DNA of 64,000 nt from Gammaproteobacteria bacterium (GTDB taxonomy: Bacteria; Pseudomonadota; Gammaproteobacteria; JAJFKO01): contig JAJFKO010000016.1 of assembly GCA_021773175.1 (NCBI GenBank), forward strand, positions 1-64,000, given 5' to 3'. Under the pieces are notes generated by a model, which did no database searches, had not been told where the DNA came from, and was given only the letters and a program-made list of their open reading frames with translations. A program made the position numbers and the translations under genes. Of this stretch, positions 35,135 through 44,059 are shown in pieces. The stretch's first letter is position 1, and each line of letters starts with the position of its first letter.

Positions 35135-36025
35135 CTAGTTTTCATTAATTAATTGTTCCCGAATAAGTTTCGCGAATTGTTCTACAGAACGTTTTCTTAT
35201 TTTATTTTTATTAATAAGAAGTCCTACTCTACGAGCAGGTAATGGCGGCACCAAATCGAATGTTTGTATATTGTGTTTTCCTTTTAGAATCGAGAACGCT
35301 TCAGGCAAAATAGTAAAGGTAGCACTATACTTAACTAAGTCTAACGCATGAGTGATTGAGTTAACTTGAACTTTGTTATTAACTTCAATGTTATTGTCAT
35401 GAATATATGATTCCGTAATTTTCCGTGTTTGAAAATTTTCTGGAAATAGTACGGCTTTTAATGGATGTTGCTTGCCATTTAAAATACTGCTTGACCATTT
35501 TGCATGCTCAGAGGATAAAAGTAACTTCCAGTTTTCTTGAAATAATAATTCAGTATCAAACTGTGGATATTCTTTATTTAAAAGAAAGCCTATTCCTATG
35601 TCTATATCACCTTGTCTTAGTTTGTTTTCAATTTCTGTGTTTGGTAACTCTTCAATTTGTAAAGAAAGATTAGGGTAGCGTTTATCAAATTCAATAATTA
35701 AACGATGTAGGTATAGAGCATTAACTGATTGTAAAACACCAATTTTCAACTGTCCTTGCTGTCCATGTTCAATTTCAACAATCAATTCTTTAATATATTC
35801 CTCTTCATTTAGCATTTTGTTAGCTGTTAATAATAATGCAGAACCCGTTTCAGTTAATTTAACATTTCGGCCTACTCTCGCAAATAATTTTGTGTCGAGC
35901 TCACGCTCTAGCTGTTTAATTTGATTTGATAATGCTGATTGCGTAATACAAAGCTTATCTGCCGCTTTATGAAAATGCTCTAGCTCTGCAACTGCTTTAA
36001 AATATCTTAAATGCCTTAGTTCCAT
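35135..36025 (-). CDS. LysR-type transcriptional regulator
   Basis: This 296-residue protein begins MELRHLRYFKAVAELEHFHK, the usual start of CynR/CatR-like LysR proteins, followed by LCITQSALSNQIKQLERELD and an effector domain (GQLKIGVLQSVNALYLHRLI). It diverges from the cupin/DHDPS-family/monooxygenase operon at 36138, which is its likely target. The first helix and wing are complete. Confidence 0.93.
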   Translation of the reverse strand: MELRHLRYFKAVAELEHFHKAADKLCITQSALSNQIKQLERELDTKLFARVGRNVKLTETGSALLLTANKMLNEEEYIKELIVEIEHGQQGQLKIGVLQSVNALYLHRLIIEFDKRYPNLSLQIEELPNTEIENKLRQGDIDIGIGFLLNKEYPQFDTELLFQENWKLLLSSEHAKWSSSILNGKQHPLKAVLFPENFQTRKITESYIHDNNIEVNNKVQVNSITHALDLVKYSATFTILPEAFSILKGKHNIQTFDLVPPLPARRVGLLINKNKIRKRSVEQFAKLIREQLINEN

Positions 36026-36041
36026 ATATCACCGAATTGAT

Positions 36042-36065
36042 TTATAAAAGTGATTAATATCATAA
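36042..36065. promoter_or_regulatory. Candidate LysR operator
   Basis: The spacer between the LysR gene and the cupin operon contains an interrupted dyad TTAT...ATAA (36042-36065). Just upstream is ATCA-N6-TGAT (36028-36041). AT-rich dyads with T-N11-A geometry in a divergent LysR spacer are typical operators. The assignment is by position and symmetry only. Confidence 0.4.
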
Positions 36066-36137
36066 GAATAAACACTTATATTTTCAATTTTTTCTTTGCC
36101 ATAATTACCTTCTGTTGTACATAAAGAGGACGAAATA

Positions 36138-36584
36138 GTGAATAAAAAATATAGCTCAGCAAATTTTGAAGAAACAAAGGCAATATTATCAGCCACTTTA
36201 CCAGATAAATTGGTACATATTGGTGTCGCTTCTAACGAATTCAGTACCGAGTTTTCAAAAGAACGGAAACACCCTGTTCACATTGTTGATTTACCAAGTA
36301 ACTCTATTAGCATGTCCATAGGTGGATTATTACCAGGAGGACGTTCAAATCGTCATCGTCACACTTATGAAACAATCGCTTATATTCTGGAAGGCCATGG
36401 ATTTTCAATGATTGAGGATCAAAGGGTTGAATGGCAAATCGGTGATGCAATTTATATACCGAATTGGGCTTGGCACCATCATGTTAATCTTGATGAAAAC
36501 AAACCAGCAAGATATTTAGCCTGTGAAAACGCACCAATGTTGCAAAATTTAGGACAACTAGCTATTCGGGAGGAAGCACAATGA
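36138..36584 (+). CDS. Cupin-domain protein
   Basis: This 148-residue protein starts with GTG, preceded by AGAGGA at good spacing. The cupin metal site is seen in GGRSNRHRHTYETIAYILEG (His, His, Glu) and the second motif in GDAIYIPNWAWHHHVNLD. Such stand-alone cupins are isomerases, dioxygenases or sugar-binding proteins. It overlaps the next gene by four bases (ATGA) and is the first gene of a three-gene operon opposite a LysR regulator. Confidence 0.9.
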   Translation: MNKKYSSANFEETKAILSATLPDKLVHIGVASNEFSTEFSKERKHPVHIVDLPSNSISMSIGGLLPGGRSNRHRHTYETIAYILEGHGFSMIEDQRVEWQIGDAIYIPNWAWHHHVNLDENKPARYLACENAPMLQNLGQLAIREEAQ

Positions 36585-37480
36585 ACAACTTTAAAATTGA
36601 GGGTATCGTCGCCTATCCAGTGACGCCATTTTTTGAAAATAGTTCTCAAATTAATGACGAAGTATTAAAGCAAGTTATTGATTTGCAAATTTCATCTGGC
36701 GCTAATGCCATTGCCCCGTTAGGTAGTGCTGGAGAAGGAGCTTATCTTGATGATATGCAATGGAATCATCTCGTTGACAAAACACTTGAATATGTTGCAG
36801 GTCGTGTACCAATTATCATTGGCATTGCAGAATTAACGACTCGAGCAGCTGTTCGTAAAGCGCAATATGCCCAAGCGGCTGGTGCCCATGCTATTATGGT
36901 ATCGCCTTTTTCTTATCAAAAACTTACTGAACCTGAGATATTCCAACATTACCAAACAATCTCAAACTCAAGTGCCTTGCCAATCATGGCTTATAATAAT
37001 CCGTCAGTATGTGGAGTTGATATGTCCTCTCAATTTTTGGTTGAGATGGTCACACAAATAGAACATGTATCGATGATTAAAGAAAGTTCCGGGGATATTC
37101 ATCGAATGCATGATATTGAATATTTATCTAACGGTACAATCCCATTCTATAATGGTTGCAATTATATTGTATTAGACGCATTAAAGGCCGGCGCTCAAGG
37201 TTGGTGCACTGCAGCACTGGGACTAATTGATGACTTGCCAAAAAGGTTATTTAATAGCTATAGACAAGGACTATTTGAACAGGCTGAAACATTATTTAAG
37301 CAACAGTTACCATTTTTAAAATTTATAGTAAAAAATGGGCTGGCTGTAACGGTGAAAGCAGCATATGAATTAAGAAATATTTCTGTGGGCTACGCACAAC
37401 CTCCATTGCTACCTCTAACTGAAGATATGCAAAAACAACTTAAAGACTTATTAAGCATGACTTTATTAACTAATACTTAA
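36581..37480 (+). CDS. Dihydrodipicolinate synthase/N-acetylneuraminate lyase family protein
   Basis: This 299-residue TIM-barrel class I aldolase has the Schiff-base Lys at 167 (SMIKESSGD), the catalytic Tyr at 138 (MAYNNPSVCG) and the carboxylate-binding loop PLGSAGEG in place of GTTGE. The altered loop and the operon with a cupin and a monooxygenase-like protein suggest it handles another 2-oxo acid rather than making dipicolinate for lysine synthesis. Length is standard. Confidence 0.9.
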   Translation: MNNFKIEGIVAYPVTPFFENSSQINDEVLKQVIDLQISSGANAIAPLGSAGEGAYLDDMQWNHLVDKTLEYVAGRVPIIIGIAELTTRAAVRKAQYAQAAGAHAIMVSPFSYQKLTEPEIFQHYQTISNSSALPIMAYNNPSVCGVDMSSQFLVEMVTQIEHVSMIKESSGDIHRMHDIEYLSNGTIPFYNGCNYIVLDALKAGAQGWCTAALGLIDDLPKRLFNSYRQGLFEQAETLFKQQLPFLKFIVKNGLAVTVKAAYELRNISVGYAQPPLLPLTEDMQKQLKDLLSMTLLTNT

Positions 37481-37546
37481 ATATAGTGAGCTACAACATT
37501 CTTTTCTAAAAGAGATGTTTTCTCCATTCACATAATGAGTTTATAA

Positions 37547-37873
37547 ATGATAAATTTTCTCAATGAACAATATCCACTACCTTATTATGCTGTAATCTTT
37601 TCGTCGACAAGGAATGATGATTCTACTTATGATGCAGTTGCGGAAAAACTGTTTGCCATTGCTCAAGAGCAATCGGGCTTTTTGGGCGTTGAGACTGCCA
37701 GAGAATGTATTGGTATAACTGTTTCATATTGGACAAGTATTGAAGCCATTCATTTATGGAAGCATCATATAGCGCATGAACAAACTAAAAAACAAGCTGC
37801 TCGATGGTATAAATCTTATCGACTGCGTATATGTAAAGTTGAAGTGGATCATGGCGTCAATTTTTCTGAGTGA
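37547..37873 (+). CDS. Antibiotic biosynthesis monooxygenase (ABM) family protein
   Basis: This 108-residue protein has an ABM-type ferredoxin-like fold: YYAVIFSSTRN at the start, AQEQSGFLGVETA in the middle, then VSYWTSIEAIHLWKHHIAHE and WYKSYRLRICKVE. Members act on small aromatic or heme-like compounds or are only binding proteins. It follows the DHDPS-family gene by 66 bp and is probably in the same operon. Confidence 0.85.
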   Translation: MINFLNEQYPLPYYAVIFSSTRNDDSTYDAVAEKLFAIAQEQSGFLGVETARECIGITVSYWTSIEAIHLWKHHIAHEQTKKQAARWYKSYRLRICKVEVDHGVNFSE

Positions 37874-38102
37874 TTGTAATTTTATAGCTTTTCTATTCTT
37901 TACCTTTTGCTTTTCCAGGTTTAGATACGGCTCTTTTTTGTCCCCATTGAGCTTAAATCGATGGGATGGAACAATCGCAAGCCTTCTGAAAATCTTGCCT
38001 TATTAAACCCTTTGTGTTTTCATTAAAATCAATTCCTCATCATACATGAAGAGTTATTCTTACTATGTTGTTTTTTGCAAAAATCATTCAATGGGAAATT
38101 TA

Positions 38103-39242
38103 ATGTATAAGCTTTCTATCAAAGCCAAGCTGCTGGTTTACATAGTTTTGATCTTTGCGAGTCTTTCAAGCTCTGCTGCTAATCATTTATCTCAAGATGT
38201 TGGCGAGATGATGATGGTTGGTTTTCGAGGTACTCATCTCAATAGACATTCATCAATTGTCTATGCAATTAAACATTATCATATAGGAGGCGTAATCTTA
38301 TTTGATCATGTAAGAAAAAAAGGCATTGTGGTTACGCGTAATATCGATTCCCCTCAACAATTAAAACAGCTAACAAAGCAATTACAAGACTATGCAAAAC
38401 GTTATCATGACTACCCTCTATTTATTGCAGTAAACCAAGAAGGCGGTATGATTAATGCATTATTGCGCAAAAAACATTTTAAACTTGGGCTTAATTATTC
38501 TGCACAAAAGCTAGGTGAAATTAATAATCCAATACTCATTGGTCAACAAGCCTATCAACGCGGATTACTCTTAAAGCAATATGGTATTAATATAAACTTA
38601 GCTCCCGTTGCGGCACTAAATATTAATCCCACAAGTCAAGCTATCGGTAAATGGCAACGTAGTTTTGGTAATACTCCTCAACAAGTAACAAAAGATTTAG
38701 CAATCACAATTAAAGCCTATCATCGTGCAGGAATTTTTTGTACTTTAAAGCATTTTCCAGGTTTAGGTAGCTCAAACAATAATACTGATTACGATGCAGC
38801 TAATGTAACGAAGACATGGAGAAAGCAAGAATTAATCCCTTATAATAAGCTTATGAAAAAACATAATGCTTGCGATATTATCATGGTTGCACACTCGATT
38901 AATCAAAAATTAAATCAATCGAATCTACCATCGTCATTATCGAAGATTATTATAACGAATTTACTACGTAATAAATTACACTTTACAGGGCTCATTATGA
39001 CAGATGACATGGATGCAGCAGCAATTCGCAAGCATTATCCCTCAAGAAAAGCGATTAAACTAGCTATTACTGCTGGCAATGACATTATATTATATGGCGG
39101 CACTTTTGGTTACTCTCCTAAAAAAGATGCACGTATGTTATTTAGCACTATGTTGCAATTAGCCAATTCAAATCCCCAGGTCCGTAGTAAAATCATTCAT
39201 GCCGCAAACAAAATCCGTAAACTAAAAACAAAAATCTCTTGA
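38103..39242 (+). CDS. Secreted glycoside hydrolase family 3 protein (NagZ-like)
   Basis: The start at 38103 is preceded by GGGA at good spacing and gives a clear signal peptide (LLVYIVLIFASLSSSAA); an ATG at 38046 has no ribosome-binding site. The protein carries GH3 landmarks: FIAVNQEGG, CTLKHFPGLGSS and the nucleophile Asp in LIMTDDMDAAAI. Family members cleave beta-N-acetylglucosaminyl links, as in NagZ of cell-wall recycling. NagZ is cytosolic in most gammaproteobacteria, so an exported version suggests work on extracellular or periplasmic glycans. The 37874-38102 stretch before it shows nothing else. Confidence 0.9.
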   Translation: MYKLSIKAKLLVYIVLIFASLSSSAANHLSQDVGEMMMVGFRGTHLNRHSSIVYAIKHYHIGGVILFDHVRKKGIVVTRNIDSPQQLKQLTKQLQDYAKRYHDYPLFIAVNQEGGMINALLRKKHFKLGLNYSAQKLGEINNPILIGQQAYQRGLLLKQYGININLAPVAALNINPTSQAIGKWQRSFGNTPQQVTKDLAITIKAYHRAGIFCTLKHFPGLGSSNNNTDYDAANVTKTWRKQELIPYNKLMKKHNACDIIMVAHSINQKLNQSNLPSSLSKIIITNLLRNKLHFTGLIMTDDMDAAAIRKHYPSRKAIKLAITAGNDIILYGGTFGYSPKKDARMLFSTMLQLANSNPQVRSKIIHAANKIRKLKTKIS

Positions 39243-39363
39243 TTATGAAAATACAAACTGAGTTTATCGCAGTTTATACAGCCTATTTAAAAAAGTGAAT
39301 AGATTGCTTTTAAAGGACAGATAAACAGCAATTACGTCTAAGTTATTATCCAGCGGGATAAAT

Positions 39364-40398
39364 TTAAATATTTATATCTAATTTTTTAGCTAAACTAACG
39401 ATATCATCCCAAGTCTGTTGTGCTATCTCAATCCCCTGCTCTTTTTGTTTAGCTGCGATTTTATTAGAACGCTCACCGGGTAATAGGACCTCGGTAAAAC
39501 CTTGACGAACTTGTGATGCTTTTAAATCATTACAAAGTGCATCTATTTCTTCAAAATACATCTCTAATGGTAAGAAGTTTTCAATATTAATCGCTAATAT
39601 AAAGCCACCATTCTTATCTTGTCGTCTTTTGGTTGAAAGCATGCGTGCTCGAGATAAAATGCCTGCAAATATTTCAACGAATAGTGCCAAACCAAATCCT
39701 TTATAGGCTTGCTTACCACCAAATGGCAATAATGAGCCGCCATCAAAATAATCCAGAGGATTACATGTTGGATTCCCATCTTTATCTAATAAACAGTCCT
39801 CTGGAACATTCTCATCTCTATTTTTGGCGCTCATAACTTTGCCATGAGCTATTGCTGTTGTGGCCATATCCAAAACAATCGCGGGTAAGTTTTTTCTAGG
39901 GGCTGCTAAGGCAAATGGATTCGCTGATAAGATAGAATCTTTACCACCGTAAGGTGCTTGCATTCTTATGCCAGAGTGACCATTACAAAAATACATTCCC
40001 AACATATTCGCATCTGCAATTTGCTGTACATAAGCCCCTAAACGACCGGTATGATCAATATTATTAATGCCAACAGCTGCCAAACCTGCTGTCTTTGCTT
40101 TTTCAATTGCGAGATTAGCAGCATAAATTGAAGCGAGTTGACCAAATGCTCGATTACCATCAACGAACGCGATACTAGGAGAGATATCTTCATGGGTGGT
40201 TTTTGCTCGCGGATCAGCAATACTCTCTTTAATACGTTGATAATATATCGGCAAACGAATGATACCGTGAGAATGATGCCCCAATAGATTGGCTGTTGCT
40301 AAGTGCTCAGCAAGCGAACTTGCATCCTTGCTAGAAAAATCTAACTTTAACAGTATGTTAGTAATGATGTTTTGTAAGTTGGCAAATTCAATTATTTG
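39364..40398 (-). CDS. Ldh family (YlbC/YjmC-like) oxidoreductase
   Basis: The start at 40398 follows AAGAGG; an ATG at 40431 has no ribosome-binding site. The roughly 344-residue protein has the malate/L-sulfolactate dehydrogenase pattern: LATANLLGHHSHGIIRLPIYY, GINNIDHTGRLGAYVQQIAD, NGHSG..MQAPYGG and GGKQAYKGFGLAL. These NAD(P)-dependent enzymes reduce 2-oxo acids such as oxaloacetate or ureidoglycolate-type substrates. The exact substrate is unknown. Confidence 0.92.
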   Translation of the reverse strand, partial: QIIEFANLQNIITNILLKLDFSSKDASSLAEHLATANLLGHHSHGIIRLPIYYQRIKESIADPRAKTTHEDISPSIAFVDGNRAFGQLASIYAANLAIEKAKTAGLAAVGINNIDHTGRLGAYVQQIADANMLGMYFCNGHSGIRMQAPYGGKDSILSANPFALAAPRKNLPAIVLDMATTAIAHGKVMSAKNRDENVPEDCLLDKDGNPTCNPLDYFDGGSLLPFGGKQAYKGFGLALFVEIFAGILSRARMLSTKRRQDKNGGFILAINIENFLPLEMYFEEIDALCNDLKASQVRQGFTEVLLPGERSNKIAAKQKEQGIEIAQQTWDDIVSLAKKLDINI

Positions 40399-40504
40399 CA
40401 TAGTGACCTCTTCTATATTTTGCATTGACACTGTAGATATATGTTTAACCTGACGTCACCATATGATAAAATATCTTCCATTTTATATATTGAGGCGCTT
40501 AAAC

Positions 40505-43500
40505 ATGGCTCTGGGAATCATACCAGCAGGAAGGAATAAAAATCCACACACACCAGCGGCAAAACGAAACGAACTACAAAAAGTCCTTTTCATCGAGACA
40601 TTTTCTCATAATAGCTTTGATATGGCGGCAACAATTAAGAGTATTGTTAAAATCAGTAGCTTAGAGCTTATTCTTGCCTTATGGCGATTTTTACAAATTG
40701 CCGAACACGAAGATATACATGAGCTTGAAAAGGATAATATTTATAAATCATTACTATCAATCCAACCTGAAGAACAAGAGCTAAGCCCTCTAGAAAAAGC
40801 AGTTTGGCTATATTGTTTAGCTATCACTGAAGTTGTTTTGGAACGCTATACAGATGCAAGCAAAACGTTTACAACTTTAGCAACTCACCTATCATCTCAA
40901 AAAACAGCTATAAAATTATCTGAGCTTGGTATACAAACAGCACTCTGCAATTTTCGTTTACCCGCAATTAGTGTATGGCAATACTTGAATATCATTCAAC
41001 ATTGTGAAGCAAGGACTGTAGCAGTGCTTACTCACCCAGACTGTCCGGTCTTCATAATTAATAGCAACAATGAAGTCTCGGCAATATCACCAGCTCTTAA
41101 TAGCTTGTTTATAATAGTAAAAGAATCTATTAATGATATAGATTTCAAGCTTTTATTTGGCAAAACCATAGAACATATCTTAGCATTTATGCAGAATCAA
41201 GCTGATGCCTTTTTACTGCTTATTCAACAGCAGCAGTATGAGCTTCGTAGGCCTGTCATTAAGTTAGATTTCACAAGTAACAAGTTGGCATCTGTTGCTG
41301 ATGCGCTAAAAATACTACTCAAAGAAGAAAAGTATGATTTATTCGCTTATGAGCTTATTCGCACTATTTTTCTGTCTTCTAGAGATAAGCTTGATAATAT
41401 TTCATATCTCATTAGATTTGCTCAGCAACACTTACAATCACTAGAAGGAAAAAAAACGAAGCCTGAAGTAACTGCGCGATGGCAAGGTCTCTTGGGTCTA
41501 ATGCTGATTGACTTAGATATTAATCAAAAAGCCATGCCTGATAGCTATGATAATAATCAGGCTTGGACATATATATTGTCTGCCATCAAGTTAGCTGATA
41601 GCTTTACATGTTTAATTTTCTTTAATTATGCAGATTATAATTTTGGCCCTTTCGCTGGGCTACAAACACGTTTTATTAAAGACTTTCCAGCCACATCTCC
41701 TACCCGTTACAATATTGTGCAATTACAACGCTTTGCTTTAGCTACAGCATGGTATCAACGACGCACTTGTCCAAATAATGTATGGAATAAAACAATTGGT
41801 TTAGAAGAATTACATACATCTGCTGCAGCCATGCAACTTACACCCCAACATCAATATCATATTGAAATGTTCCAGTTAGAATTATTCATGTTTTCATCTG
41901 GTTTTGACGAAGTGCCCACGAATATTGAGGATAAGCTTAACTTTAGTAATTTAGCTCCTACCACAGCTGAAATTTACTTTGCAGAGCTATCTGCAGACTT
42001 TGAGCGCCTTGCAAGAATTTATCCTGAGCTTAATGAAGAAAATGCTATTGTTACTTTTAATAATAATGATTTAGCTCGTTACCATGCACTATGTTTTATG
42101 CTGCAGCGACTTCAGAAAATGCTCCCACAGCACCAAGCATGCCAAGCTTTACATAAGCAGCATGTAGGCAGAATGGTTGTTAATAATAACGTTGAATATC
42201 GACGCGGTGTAACAACACACTTTAGAACTGTTGATACAACTACTTGCATGGCTATATTTGGAGTGAGGTATTTTATTAGAAACCCGCGAATAGTACGCAT
42301 AGTTAATGACGGTATGCGAGTAGGTAATCCCCTTCAAATTGAGTTAGATAACTTATCTGCTGGAGAAACTATTGTTCTTTTATATTTACAACTTAAAAAA
42401 GCTATTGCTGAATCATACTGGGATTTAGCCGATACGCTAGTAAAAAAACTAATGCCTTTAATACAAGGACATGGTTTAGAGATTAATAGAGTTATTTGGG
42501 CTCAAATTGAATTTCAAAGTTGGTTATTCAACAGGGTTAGTTTAAATAACCAAGAACTGCTTGCCTTGCTGCAACATGGCAATCTTGAAACTTTTGGGTT
42601 AATAAGTAACTGTGACGCTTATTTTAGCCTCTTTCGTGATCCTGAGGTAAATTTATTAGCAAAGATATCAGCGCGCTTAACTAATAGTATTCTTGATGCA
42701 CAAAAACGCAACTTACTTCGTGAGTGTCCTCCTGCTCTGGCAATGAAAGCCTTGCAGTTAACAAAGCAACAAGCAAATAAGAAACCTGGTGCAATTAGAC
42801 GATACCGATATACTTATAATTTAATAGCGTTTCTTAATCAGTTTGTAGAAAATATCCCTAACCTACAAAAGTTTTTCCAGATTATCTATGACATCTATTT
42901 TGAGATTGCTAACAAGCGTTTACGAAAAGAATATATGCTGGCTGTAGTTAATACTCTATATGAGCTTGTTACATCGCGAACTCAACAAGTATCAATCTCA
43001 GTAGATACAGCAAACCTTTACTATCTTCGCGGCGTATTATTAAGATTAAAGCTTAGTCTGTTAAGTGAATTTTTCGAAGCAACAAACTCACTTAAAGTAC
43101 TGTATGCCAGCGCTTGGCAAGATATAATAAATGCAGCAATATATGGTTACAATGAAGCTTTCATAATGATTACAGCCCCCATTTTCAGTTTGCATGATAG
43201 AGAAGCCTTAGCGTCGCTTCCTCAAAAACCACATGAAAAGTATTTTTTCCGACATCGTTATTTGCAAATTTGTCGCACAGGAATGGATGCTGAAGAAAAA
43301 AAAGAGCGCCTTGCTTATTATATAAGGTCGATGGATCTATGTGAACCGCACGCATATCATGATGCTATGTTTTTTATGGAATCCGAGTTATATAATAAAG
43401 GTGTTACCGTTATACCAACAACATTATTTGATAACTTTAACTCTAGATTACAACAGCCGGAGCAGTATATTGATGAGCTTGCTCTTGACTTCACTTCTTT

Positions 43501-43855
43501 TGCAATTGTTTATCCAGCAATTAGGGTATCACCTAACCCTGATGATATATATTTTCAATCACAAAGAGATGCAGCCCACTATCGTATATTGCTATTCATG
43601 TTGAATAGACTAAATGAGCCTGAGGTTATGAAAAAAGTTAGCTCGCGCAAACAAAAAGCAAAGTTACAAGGCTTGTTATTAACTTACACTGGTACAACCG
43701 CTGCTAGTTTAGCGCCAGAAGCTGATGCTAGTCCAGGTGTATGGGCAAAAGCAACAAAGAAGCTCGGGATAGGAGCGTGGCGCACTTCAGCCCCAGGAAC
43801 TGTAGCAAAACTGACAGAACGAACCCCTTTGATAGGGCCTCAACATAAAAAATAG
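40505..43855 (+). CDS. Large orphan alpha-helical protein, putative effector
   Basis: The ATG at 40505 has GAGGCG eight bases upstream; the frame is open from 40463 but the earlier ATG lacks a ribosome-binding site. The roughly 1116-residue product is soluble and mostly helical, without a signal peptide or recognised domain. Two regions share the pattern Y.FQ...DAAHYRILLFML..L versus NNDLARYHALCFMLQRLQ, about 510 residues apart, which suggests an internal duplication. The last residues read ERTPLIGPQHKK, of the [DE]xxxL[LI] type seen in eukaryotic sorting signals. Size, lack of homologues known to me and the genomic setting suggest a host-directed protein. This is an inference. Confidence 0.75.
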   Translation: MALGIIPAGRNKNPHTPAAKRNELQKVLFIETFSHNSFDMAATIKSIVKISSLELILALWRFLQIAEHEDIHELEKDNIYKSLLSIQPEEQELSPLEKAVWLYCLAITEVVLERYTDASKTFTTLATHLSSQKTAIKLSELGIQTALCNFRLPAISVWQYLNIIQHCEARTVAVLTHPDCPVFIINSNNEVSAISPALNSLFIIVKESINDIDFKLLFGKTIEHILAFMQNQADAFLLLIQQQQYELRRPVIKLDFTSNKLASVADALKILLKEEKYDLFAYELIRTIFLSSRDKLDNISYLIRFAQQHLQSLEGKKTKPEVTARWQGLLGLMLIDLDINQKAMPDSYDNNQAWTYILSAIKLADSFTCLIFFNYADYNFGPFAGLQTRFIKDFPATSPTRYNIVQLQRFALATAWYQRRTCPNNVWNKTIGLEELHTSAAAMQLTPQHQYHIEMFQLELFMFSSGFDEVPTNIEDKLNFSNLAPTTAEIYFAELSADFERLARIYPELNEENAIVTFNNNDLARYHALCFMLQRLQKMLPQHQACQALHKQHVGRMVVNNNVEYRRGVTTHFRTVDTTTCMAIFGVRYFIRNPRIVRIVNDGMRVGNPLQIELDNLSAGETIVLLYLQLKKAIAESYWDLADTLVKKLMPLIQGHGLEINRVIWAQIEFQSWLFNRVSLNNQELLALLQHGNLETFGLISNCDAYFSLFRDPEVNLLAKISARLTNSILDAQKRNLLRECPPALAMKALQLTKQQANKKPGAIRRYRYTYNLIAFLNQFVENIPNLQKFFQIIYDIYFEIANKRLRKEYMLAVVNTLYELVTSRTQQVSISVDTANLYYLRGVLLRLKLSLLSEFFEATNSLKVLYASAWQDIINAAIYGYNEAFIMITAPIFSLHDREALASLPQKPHEKYFFRHRYLQICRTGMDAEEKKERLAYYIRSMDLCEPHAYHDAMFFMESELYNKGVTVIPTTLFDNFNSRLQQPEQYIDELALDFTSFAIVYPAIRVSPNPDDIYFQSQRDAAHYRILLFMLNRLNEPEVMKKVSSRKQKAKLQGLLLTYTGTTAASLAPEADASPGVWAKATKKLGIGAWRTSAPGTVAKLTERTPLIGPQHKK

Positions 43856-44059
43856 TAAATTTCAGACTTTATTTGCTTCTGCGCCTGCTTTTAAAAATCA
43901 CCCTTTAATATTCTAAGTCGTATTTCGACTTGGTGATCATGCCGTTAAAAAAGTTCCGTAAAAAATAAAAATAAACTTAAAAGAAACACCAAAAACACCG
44001 TCAAAAAACCAGTTGTTTTGTCTATACTAAAAGCAGTAAAATCTATTGGGGAGACTGCC

